Assembly (NCBI RefSeq): GCF_037975245.1
Contig: NC_092569.1
Span: forward strand, 35,686,668 to 35,750,667
Direction of reading: 5' to 3'
Length of the DNA stretch: 64,000 nucleotides
Source of the DNA: Apostichopus japonicus
Taxonomy: Eukaryota > Echinodermata > Holothuroidea > Aspidochirotida > Stichopodidae
Shown: positions 1 through 11,200 of the stretch, in pieces
Layout of the letters: each line of letters opens with the position of its first letter
How positions within the stretch are numbered: position 1 is the first letter of the stretch
Translations under genes and position numbers: made by a program
Notes under the pieces: generated by a model
Database searches by the model: none
Told to the model about the DNA's origin: nothing
What the model saw: only the letters and a program-made list of their open reading frames with translations

Positions 1-105
1 GACACTTTCTCGCTGAAACTGTGGTGGAGATCGCACATACATTAAGGTTGTAAACCGTTATTTATTGATAATTGCTATTTCATATTCTCCATTTAAGGGT
101 GCATC

Positions 106-580
106 ATGTATAATTTAAGATCAGAGAAAAGTGAATTGAAAATGAACACGACAGATAAAAGGGAGGACCAAACTTGTCCACCAGGGATACCTGAAGGTCT
201 TCCAAAAGAAATGTGGATAAACTACTTACTAGAGATGCGTAAGGTAGAAGCACAAATTGAAATAGAAAAATGTAAACAAAATCATGAAATAGAAAACAAA
301 AGTCCGAACAAGACCATGAACTGAACAAGGCTAAAGTAGAGGCAGATACAGAAGTAAAACTAAAGCAACTTCAGATAGAGAACGAAACTGCCAAAGTTCA
401 AGTGAACCCAACGTATAAGTGGCAAGTGGTGAAAGTGTAAATTTGATGAAGGTGCCTCGTCTGCATGAGAATGAAGATGCTGATGTATATATCTTAGAGG
501 TTTTGAAATGTTAGCAGAAACAAACAAGTGGGATAAATCACAGTGGGTAATATTTTTGGTTATTTGGTTTTCATACATTA
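106..580 (+). pseudogene. Degenerate LTR-retrotransposon gag fragment (copy A)
   Basis: An ORF from 106 to 324 encodes an acidic, helix-prone start (EGLPKEMWINYLLEMRKVEA). After a one-base slip near 300 a second frame continues with a charged coiled-coil-like stretch (EHELNKAKVEADTEVKLKQL). A third piece near 445-560 reads LMKVPRLHENEDADVYI, then LAETNKWDKSQW. The order coiled coil, then 'VP.L.E.DAD.Y....E..AE...W.K', is typical of gag from Ty3/Gypsy-type elements. Frame breaks and stops show it is dead, and no protease or polymerase follows. The family call is by recalled resemblance only. Confidence 0.55.
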
Positions 581-1839
581 TGCTATGATGTGAAAGAAAT
601 TTAAAGCAACATGATATGCTAATTTTTCAAATATTTCGGAAAAGACTTGCAATACAGGAATTAGCTTATAGTTATCTTTCACCTTTTTCTGTTACTTTAA
701 TTTTGTAGTCAGGAACAGCAAGTGTAATCTTAAGATCATTAGGCACATTGTACTTCTATTAAAAAACTTGTTTACAAGATGGCTGAATGGACGAACAATA
801 ATGTAATTAAATGCTTTAACAACTTTACAATGAATATAATAATTGTCCTTGACTACCATTGTGAAGATCTTTGATACATTCCATAATTTCGTCATCATCG
901 GTGAAATACAAAAACATACAGTGATCATGTATACACCAGCTCTTCTTAATTTTGGAGCGACTACTTCACCCTTGAAGAGGGAAATAACGTTCGTACAAAT
1001 GAATACGTTTTAAGCAGAATTATAATCATTTACTATTAGAACAACAGTCCAAACCACCTGTGAAAGATCCTGATGAAATGAAGTTATAGCACTTTGCGTC
1101 AATTTACGGTGTAACTTTGTAGACCTATTCCTTAAAGATGTATAGGAAGAAGAGGCGTCAATCATAGGAGGGGGAGGGGGAACAGTGTGACACAGGGTGA
1201 CACAGGGTGACCTCTAAATGGTGGGGACAGGTTTGGTAACTGATTCTCGTAGGCGCTGGAGTATCATTCAGACTCACAATGACTCGTGTATCCCATATAG
1301 ATGGAGCTGAAACATTGTGCTACATGAGATTAGTATGTCATTATTTTTTAATTCTCGTCTGCTCGACACCAGATGAAAAATAGAACTTTGCAACTGAGTT
1401 GAAATAAGAATTATGGATTTCATTGATAGCGTAAATTAAATGAGGAACCGCGCCGATATACCTCTGAGGCTATCTGCACAGGCCACTAGATAACGAAAGC
1501 CCGAAGCACTCGCTAATCTCCTTGCAGTATATTATAATTATTTTTATATTATAGTATATGGTATTTCACGTAAAATCAATATAACACAAATGTGTAAATA
1601 ATATTGTGCAATCAGTTTAGTTAGCAAAGTCACCCAGGATAGTTTTGAAGTGTTTTTGAGCAAATTACATATATCAAATGAGATTTGAGACAGATACATA
1701 TATGGTGCTAAGCCTGGGTGCTAAGCTGCTAGTCATGTTGTTGTTATAACCATGTTAGTCATTATATCTCAAGTTCTTGTTTAGTAGTTCTGTATATATG
1801 TTCACAAAATATTTATTTCAAGTTCACTGGTGCTTCCTA
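581..1839. other. Non-coding stretch, copy A
   Basis: No gene recognised. It is conserved in copy B (about 24514-25787) and holds short tandem bits such as gtgacacagg repeated near 1190-1210. Probably the decayed remainder of the retroelement plus flank. Confidence 0.5.
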
Positions 1840-3310
1840 CAGGGCCGTAGCCAGCGGGGGTGGGGGGTGGGTGCGGTGTGGGGCAGCTGCCCCTTGAAAA
1901 TTCCACTTCCTAAATGAAAGTAGGCCTACGATAATATGAACGTCTGGACAGTTGCGAAATGTTTATATCATTTCTTCTGATATCATTAGTCAGTAGTGTG
2001 CAACCTCAAGATTCTAGGCACGTGTTGTATGAATGGCGCTCAAAGAGAACACAAGGTTTAGTTTAACCGCTCATCACGTATATGCATAATAAATGCACAA
2101 TAAAAGTAGAGAGCTCCTAAGATTTAACCTGCATGAACATTGTAGTAATCTGATGTCAAACTACGGTTATATACTTATTACGTCTATGTGTCCGTCTATA
2201 TCCGTCTATGTGTCTATGTGTAGGCCTATGAGTTTTATTTTAAGCCCCTATATCAGTGCCCCAATGGTTTAAGTAAGAATATGAAGGCACTCTCACTGAG
2301 CTCAAACTCAAATACCCCCCCCCCCCCATAGGTCCCTTTTGGCATGTAAAACAGATAATGATAACACAAATCTAACAATTAATTTACACCTAAATTCCCC
2401 AATTGATTCCCCTCAGCATATATAGGCTACGGCTACTATCAGAATGCTATATAGCGTGCTTTTATCTCTTCACTGACCTGTGTAGAACAATAAAAAACGC
2501 AGAGTTTACAACGTAACGTAAAGCTTTAATACTTCTTCTACAAAGTGATTTTACCGAATAAAAATTTTCCCATTAACCTTATCTGAGGGGTAAATTTTTA
2601 AAACATGAGGTCTCAAAATGTTTAGATGAAACTGACATGGCCTGGGAAGTGCAATTTCCGGCAACCTGGGAGGCATATTTGGAAAACATCAAGGACCGCG
2701 AAAAGGACAAACTTATTTCGTTGTCTAGTGTAAGTTTGTTGTTGTTGAAACTAAAGTTTTTGCTGTTATTTTAACATGCTGTTACTCAAACTCACGTTGA
2801 TGTCTAAACTTCCGTTGTCTATACTTACGTCTTTGTCATCCGCGCTGTTCAACATTATTGCTCAACCACGTAATGTAAAATAAAGGCGTTTCGCACGAAA
2901 TTAAACAAACATCACCAGCGCAGGAGAATGCATTTTACGTTGGCTGCTATACCATTACTACTATAGGCCTACTACTGTTACACCAGGGACCTCCATAAAA
3001 ACTCCCTGGTTACACCTAGAGCCATATTGGAACTCTTACTACTGCTACTAATAGACTCAACAATGAAAATAATTCTAAACAGTCTACATTACCCACATAT
3101 CCTAATTAACGTAGTAAGCATATGCAGCTCAAATTGAATTTAGTTTGAGAAGAGCTATTTTACATCACGTGGTTGAGCAATTGTTGAACAGCGCCGATGG
3201 CAACAACTTAAGCTTAGACAACGAAATAAGTTTTCACTTTTCGCGTTCCATAAATCATTCTTGCTACACTCTCGCCAACCGATGGTGGCGCTCAGATAGT
3301 GTCATAATGG
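1840..3310 (+). mobile_element. MITE-like repeat containing a nested foldback element (copy A)
   Basis: It begins CAGGGCCGTAGCCAG plus a G-rich run, like the termini of the 8-bp-TSD elements elsewhere in the window. The family's inner motif (ggcctgggaagtgc ... ggcaacctgggagg) is at about 2635-2680, and its other inner motif (cgccaaccgatggtggcgct) is at about 3275-3295. The two are split by the foldback element at 2697-3245. Present in both duplication copies, so older than the duplication. The exact right end is not clear. Confidence 0.5.
2697..3245. mobile_element. Foldback (long inverted repeat) element, copy A
   Basis: The left arm starts CGCGAAAAGGACAAACTTAT and ends near 2888 (gctcaaccacgtaatgt). 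The right arm (about 3157-3245) reads the reverse complement: cacgtggttgagcaattgtt through to aacgaaataagttttcactt and ttcgcg. The arms are imperfect and of unequal length. It sits inside the MITE-like repeat above. No ORF of interest. Confidence 0.6.
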
Positions 3311-3933
3311 TCCCTTTTAGGAAATGGCTCACCCACTAATAATTTCTTCAAAAGGCCCTGGTATAACGCACCTCAAAGCATCACTGTGTAATATTTGGAC
3401 GATACATGATGTTTCTCGATGTTCCTCAACTCTGTATGGAACGCGAAAAGTTAAAAGTTTAAGAATGTTTCCGTTTGGGTTTAAGTTTCAATTAACCATG
3501 ATACGGTTCTAAGTAACACCCGGATGTTAAATAGCCAAGTCTTCCTTAATTTAAGTCCAATCACTTGTCAGATGTTGACTTTTGTTAAAATTTATCTATG
3601 ACTGACATATCAATCCAGGGACCAAACAGAAGCAACTTGAAGATTTATAGATGTGAGTGCCACCCCCCCCCCCCCCCATTCGCGCCCGCCGAAACTTCAT
3701 ACTACACACATTTAACTATGACTATCTAACTCGAAATCATTTGTGATTCCTAATTATTAATTTTCCACAAAAAAATTAAACATCTCCCAAATTTAGCGAT
3801 AGTACCTCTGTTTTCAACATTGCGTTATTTTAAGTTGTCTATGTACATGAGATTAACATCACCATGTGCAATCACAGAATACTTTGTCATCAGTTGACAT
3901 GGCCGGTATTAGATGATTTATTTACGGATGCTG

Positions 3934-4227
<294 letters not shown>

Positions 4228-4301
4228 CAATTATTGTATCTCACTCGAGATCCAGCCTTTCTCTAAATGCAGCATAGTTGTTTAACAGTTTTTCCGTTAT
4301 T

Positions 4302-4302
<1 letters not shown>

Positions 4303-4391
<89 letters not shown>
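4303..4391. repeat. (TA)n microsatellite, second block
   Basis: About 89 bp of TA repeats, separated from the first block by 79 bp of complex sequence. Absent from copy B. Confidence 0.95.
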
Positions 4392-4394
<3 letters not shown>

Positions 4395-4624
4395 GTTACC
4401 CTATGTTTTGTGAGTAGTTCGACGGCAAGCCTGATAATGACTTCATATAAATATGTAAGTATTTGAAATATGTGTGTATATGTCCTAGAAACCAAGAATC
4501 GTTAAGAATCCACTTGCAATTGTCCATTTCCAACCAACTATTAATACTTGGGGGGGGGTGGGAGGGTGAGGGTTGATCTACGAGGGATGCAACAAATTAA
4601 GGAAAATGCACAAGTTTACTTTGT

Positions 4625-4630
4625 TTTATT
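4625..4630 (-). promoter_or_regulatory. Candidate polyadenylation signal of gene A
   Basis: AATAAA on the - strand about 285 nt past the gene A stop codon. It is conserved at the same relative place in copy B (28073-28078). Confidence 0.45.
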
Positions 4631-4914
4631 CTTTTGTGAGACTCACACAATAATCAATTTTCAAACTATCAAACAACAGTACGCTGGTTATTATTAATCA
4701 TTTGACATCAATTTCAATTAATATCTCCTCATTCCCTTATAAAATTAATTATTTAGTCGAATCGTCCCGTTTGTAATTTTTGTAGCTTTTCTTCTTCTTC
4801 TTCCTTGTCTATGGCACGTCCAGCTGTCCGATGCTCGAAGATCTGTATGGATATTTTCTTATTTCTAAGTAAAAACTGCTTTTTGGACAGTGTGTTATTT
4901 ATACAGTGTTTTGT

Positions 4915-5273
4915 CTACACCGGTCGTATTTTCATATCTGTGTATTGGAGGCTATATCCATAACTGTTCAAACTATAACTAAACCAGAGCATGTACGTTC
5001 CTCGAGTAGAGCCGTCGTAATCTCCGTTGAGATTTGAATCTGTGCAATTAGCGCAGTTGTCGCTGCCAACGGGAAAATAATAACAATAGTAACTATAACC
5101 GGGACAGTAAGACCGACAATAAAAAGCAGAAGAATACCCTCTACAGTCCCATCGATGGTGGAACCACCAGGCTCCTCTGTGTTTCTCAGCACAGTCGAGG
5201 CTGCTCGATCCATCGTTGTCCCGGTCTTTTGTACTGAATTGTTTATTGTTGCTATCAGACAAACTATCATAAC
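4915..5273 (-). CDS. Gene A exon 7: FReD C-terminal part with Tyr/Cys-rich insert
   Basis: 359 nt, phase 1 in, acceptor gttgcag|GTTATG, stop TAG at 4915-4917. Encodes GYDSLSDSNN, the calcium loop STKDRDND, DCAEKHRGAWWF, then an unusual insert of about 35 residues with six Cys and many Tyr (CRSYCPGYSYYCYYFPVGSD), then SNLNGDYDG and TDMKIRPV. Usual FReDs go from WWY to SNLNG in about six residues. The ORF is intact, unlike gene B and gene C. The other frame of this exon is also open for over 100 codons and is hydrophobic (see findings). Confidence 0.9.
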
Positions 5274-8200
5274 CTGCAACAAACAAGAAAGAGTAAATAA
5301 ATCGGTCATTTTATATACTTTATATATTTACGATATATAAGGTGGTATTTTGTCTTTGCAAGGACGTTTTTATATATTTTTATTTTTCAGTTTAAAATAC
5401 AGTGCCACAACAGGATTCACATACAGATGGGGAACTACTTTAACCAAATACTAGATTTGGGCTACTAGTGTCGCTAATATCGCTCATTATTTTATATTTA
5501 TTTATCGTAATTTAATTATTTGATTGTTATTTCTAAGTTCACAAATGAGTTGGGTCCCACTCTGTCAAAACTCTAGTTATAAATTCCTTGTGTGTGTCGG
5601 TGTTAAATTTTATGTGTTGAATAATATTACGTTTAATTTAATTTGCATAACCAAACTCTCCTTATTCAACCCATTGCTTATTTGTTTTCTTGTACCACAC
5701 ATAGGCTAACTTAGGCTCTCTTCGAACCATATAATAAGAAGGAAAACTTTACTTTTTGTACTTGTCGATAATCACATTACATGTACAGATATCTGAGTGG
5801 CGTGCGCATCGTGGTTGTGTAGGGGTCATTGACCCAGTTTTTTGTCGCCAGTCCAGTCAAAACTGTCAGTCGAGGAATATATTACGTTTAGTCGGTAATC
5901 ACGAGACCACTCCTACGGGTGTGCATGCACTTATTAGCCTGACACAAACATTCATGGATACTTTTTTTCACAGTCTTGCGGATAGATTTATTATATGTAC
6001 AAGATTAAGAACAAAGCATCAAAAAATGACCTGAAAGAACCGTACTGACCCCTAATACACTTCCTATGTCAGCAACGAAGCAGTTGTGGCGGCACGTCAC
6101 TCCGTCCCCTTGGTAGTTTTGATCGCAGTAACATTTACGGACACCGCTCCTCTCAGCACAGGTTGCGTGATCACTACACTGGTAACTCGCCTCTGTAATC
6201 TGGTTGTTTTGGCAAGTTGATCGTCGTGTACATCCTGAATTGATGTAAAAATCGCCAACCTGATTTAAGATATTCAGCAACCAAAAAAGATCAAATTAAA
6301 AAAATATGAATTTGCGGTTGTCACAGTGAAATGTACAGGATTCTATCGGTGGGTGGCCAATTAAAAATTCCCCTGAATGATCTTGGGTATGGATCTTTAT
6401 GAAAGATTTTGGAAGTCATTGAAGCCAATTTCGATGTAAGAGGCCACGGGATTCGCCCTGAAAAGGTAGCTGCAAATATTGCATTACAACGGCCTATTAC
6501 GACTATACATTAGGCCTCCAATTAGCTCTAACAGCAAAACTATTGTTAGTTGTATCCATGCATTTTTGTGTAAGGTTTATAAGGGAATGGACCTCTGTAG
6601 GAGTAGTCTTGTGCTTTCTGAGTAATTGTACGTAAAATATTTGATTCTTAACATATGAAAATGATTTTTGACTTTCGGAGGAAGAAGCCAGATATGCAAC
6701 CACTACGTATCGGAGGAGACATCGTCGAGCAGGTGTCAAGTTTTAGATTTCTTGGTACTCATATTACCGATAATATCACATGGTCAGTAAACTGTACAGA
6801 AATCTTGAAGAAAGCTAGGCAACGTCTATATTTTTGGAGGAAGTTGAGATCGTATGGATTCAATCAATGTATACTTATTACTTTCTATCGTGCAATAGTC
6901 GAGAGTATCCTGACGTCATCGATTATTGTCTGGTTTGGCCGGGCCACGCAAGATGATATCAGCAGATTATCTGCAGTGGTCAGGTCAGCTGAAAAGATAA
7001 TTGGCGTTGATCTCCCTGGAGTCGCTCTACATAGACAGGTCTCTTCGTAGAACGCAGCTCATTTTGAGCGATTCTGATCACCCTGCTAATGCATATTTCA
7101 ATTTCTTGCCATCGCACCGCAGACTCCGTACCTTTAGAGGGAACAGGCGTTTTACCGCCAGTTTCTTTCCATCTGCCGTCAAACTTTATAATAACCTGTA
7201 ATTTATTATTTGCACATATTATTCTATTATTCTATTTTTCTATTTCTATTCTAAGGAGCTTGAGGAATGTTTTAATTTTCGATGTGTAATTTTATTGCTC
7301 ATTGATTGAATAAAGAATCTATCTATCTATCTATCTATCTAAAAAGATCATTAAAAGCAAAGCACTTAAAATGAAAGAACCGTACTGACCATTAATACAC
7401 TTCCTTTGTCAGCAACGAAGCAGTTACATTGGTTGAGAGGGATGCATTGTTCTTGCTGTCTAAGATAATCACCGACGCAAACACATTGCTCTGATTTTGT
7501 GCGAGAGTTAGCCGAGATGCAAGTATCAGGGTCGTCACAAGTCCTCTCACATGTCTCATTGCTGAATATCTCAATAGCTGGACACCATTCAGGGATTGTT
7601 TCTAGAGAACAGAAAAGAAAATATGAAAATAATAGTAACCTGATACAGTCACGACAAATATGACATGTGGCATAGAATAGTTTGTCTTCATTACTTAAAT
7701 ACGTGGTTGTCAGAAGGTTAAAGGAAAGGAACATACACTCAGAAGCTGCTCGAATAAATGTAGAACATTTTAAATAGGTAGTAGCCGTTCCCTAGTCACA
7801 TTAATGTTACTATTTATTCTGATAACGAGATAAAAAACACCATCATTTGTTGTGCAGTTAGTCTGAAACCAGGTAGTCATGGCTTGTTTCTGTTTCAGAG
7901 TTCTCTCGGTGTAAGTATACTGCTTTCTGACAACAATGATAATTAATGACAACATCAAATTTCTTTTCGTTGGTTGTTCTGATCAAACTGGGAGATGAAC
8001 CTGGTATAATTGCAAACGATCTGTTGAACTATTGTTAGGAACGGTTCCTAGTTCAGAGCCACGGTTGGTTTGAGTACGAAGCAGTCTTGTAGTGAGTGCG
8101 TAATCACACCGTTTGGCTAATGAAGGCATTTTGGAATTCTAGTATGGATACTAATACAAGATTAAGTGTTTGAACTCGCACTAAAAGCTTGTACTTGCAC

Positions 8201-11200
8201 TCATATCATATCATATTCTAATTGCTACGATATGTATTGTAGCGCCGTTGTACTCGCTGATATACTATATGTTCACTCGTACTATAAATATGATAGCAGT
8301 TTCTTCAAAACATATTTGGCATGCCAAATTTTCTTCCAAAATATTCCTTCGTTTTCAAAATAAACCTTTCATTTTCTGCGCGTTTACGTTTGACATGATC
8401 ACGTTTTTTTTGTCTGCTTAATATTTATAATAACGTTAAAGACACTCACCATCTGATCTTTCGAATGTTCCTAAACGAGATATATAATAATCCCCCCATT
8501 CATCTGAGATACGAAACTCATCGTATGTTACATAGTAAGTTTCTCCGGCAACGTTCTCAAAGTCCATTCGCAGTTGGTATCGCTTTTGATTTGTTAAGAC
8601 GGCAATTTTCTCATTTCCGATCCAAAAGTCACTCCCTAGAAAGCCAAAGCCATTTCTGAAGTCTTTCCAACTTCTACTAAAATTTACAGAATCCGATCTT
8701 CGTCGCTGTAATACCTTCAAAGAATATCAAAGAAGTTAAGCGTTAACTAGGACGAGATTGAATTATTATTATTTGTTCCCTACTGCAATGCAATTTGTTG
8801 CTAACAGCTATAACACACATATTTTAACTTATATTTCTAACTTCAGTTTGTAGTTTGGGCTAGATGTTAACAGTTTTCTTGGAAGAAGAACTGCACTGTA
8901 CCTAAGTACAATCTGGTACTAAAATTCAACAATATTGAAAATGATTGATTCAAACTTTCGTTTCGATGAAAAAAGCGAGATTCTATTTGAAATAACGACT
9001 TTGTATTACATTGCTATATATTGCTGCAATCAGAATCTGAAGTAAATTTTTACAAAACTATCTAAAGTTGAAAAGGAGACATCAAGTAATCAGCCATACC
9101 GTCCATCCACCAGTATCAAGATCATTATTACAGAAAGCCTCAAACGGTTCCGGATGACCATCTGGTTTAATAAGATACACTCCAGATCTATTGTCGGTAG
9201 AGGAACATGCATTCGATACTTCTTTGCAATCTCTCGGATACGCAGGTTGTTGAAAAACAAAGTATGAAGAACCTGGATGGAGAGTGTAACAAAGTAATCA
9301 TTTTATTGTGACTTAAAAAAATCATTTTAGATAACGAAAAAATCGCCTAAGATGCTTTATCTCAATTTCTTCTCTCCACCCAGGGGTTAAATGGGTACAT
9401 GTAGGGTAACTTGTCATTAGGCGCAAAATATAGCTGCAGCTGTCTGGAGGGATTGTCTCTGGGACAGATTATTATTGAACAGGGGTAATATAACGTCTGT
9501 AAAGCTCTTTGAAACCTATCGCTGTTTAAAAGCGCTATATGAACCGAATGTTATTAACTTTATTATTTTTACGATAAGACTTTTTAGTTAATTGTAAGAG
9601 AACTGGTTTTGTTACTAAGCAAATTAAGGGAATCCATCAGTTTAAATATCAACTACTACTCAACTACCCTATAGTCGAATATATCACGACTATATCTAAT
9701 GAGGTAATCGTTATTGAATTCTCAGATGTAACTGTTTTGAAGCATTATATGAATTAGTTTTCAGCCTGCAATGGAAATTCAAAGACCAAGTAACTAGAAT
9801 TTCATTTTAACCAAGCTTCCGTAGTTATCAATCATATCCAAGTAAAATCAAAAGACTCACGAAAACAGGCAAATCCCTTTTGTTTAATGTACCTAAGAAA
9901 ATATCGATGTGGGACGTAGGATAAAAAAAGATCGAAAGTATATTACTCAGAGGGAATCAACCTCGAAATAGATATTCGGAAATAGTAACACGATTGAAAA
10001 ACAAAACGTCAAGAGCGACCATTAAAAAGCTAACATTTCTAGCCATTCAAGTTGTCCAACTGAGGTGTTAACGTTATAATACATAAGTGATATAACTTAC
10101 AGAGGTTAACTCTTATTATAAGATAAATCATTAATATAAATATTACACCTACCTGAAGATCTTCCCTCGGCACTGACGATTATCTGTGTAATAAAATATA
10201 TTGACTGAATACATTACAAGACATACAGAGTATTGCAGTCAACGGAAAGTAGGACAGATTAAATCTAATGTTAATCAAACCAGTTTGAGGGTAAGAAAGA
10301 ACTTTTCGCAAACTGGTCCAAAATATGTTAGTTTAAGAGTAAAATCGATTTTTACTTTGGTAAATTCTCTGGATCACCACTTTCAATGATGTTTTTCTTT
10401 TGTCTATATTTCAATTAGAATGCACAGGTCAATGCTCACTTACAGGGTACAACTTTCTTCCAGGAAACATTATATTACTGACATTTTTCCGGTTTTACAG
10501 CCACTCTGGCACATGATACGTACGTGAAGAACAAAGGCAATAGCTGGCTGCTTCCTTAAACAGCTGTGTTGCTTAATGCAGACAGATGTTCTTTGTTCAA
10601 GTTATATTTTGACATTACAACATTTTTTTGAAAAGTCTCATTTTACTTGTAAGGTAAGTTCATAGCCATAGATGTGTATATCTTACTAACTAAACAATTG
10701 TAGCAGCGCTGCAGAAGCTCAGCTAAGCTTCTATTTGAAATCATTGTTTCTAGTGTTGTGCCGATATCGCCAATATCGGATCTGGCCGATATCCGATTTT
10801 TAATCTCAATATCGGCCCCATACCGATACCGATATTTTTCAACAGCCAGTTTGAATGTCAAATCGCACTTTAAGTCATACTTTAATATATAAAATATCCG
10901 GTAATCGGCTATCGTAAAATAGTATACTGCACAACTCATAAACAGTAACCACTTGACAATTCCTTTGTGTCTATTCTATAACATTAGCCCTAACCTCTTT
11001 TTAACTTAATGATTATAGTCCCCAACAAGATGATATACGAGAAACTGTGTGCTAGCATTTTTTTATTGGAAAAACACAAGTCCATTCTTCCTGTTACTTC
11101 TGTTGAACGATTCGTTACTCTGTTTGACCCACTACGTTCAAAACTTAAACTGCAAGTCTTATACAAACTGTCTTCACATAAAGCCATGAATTTGTTAGCA

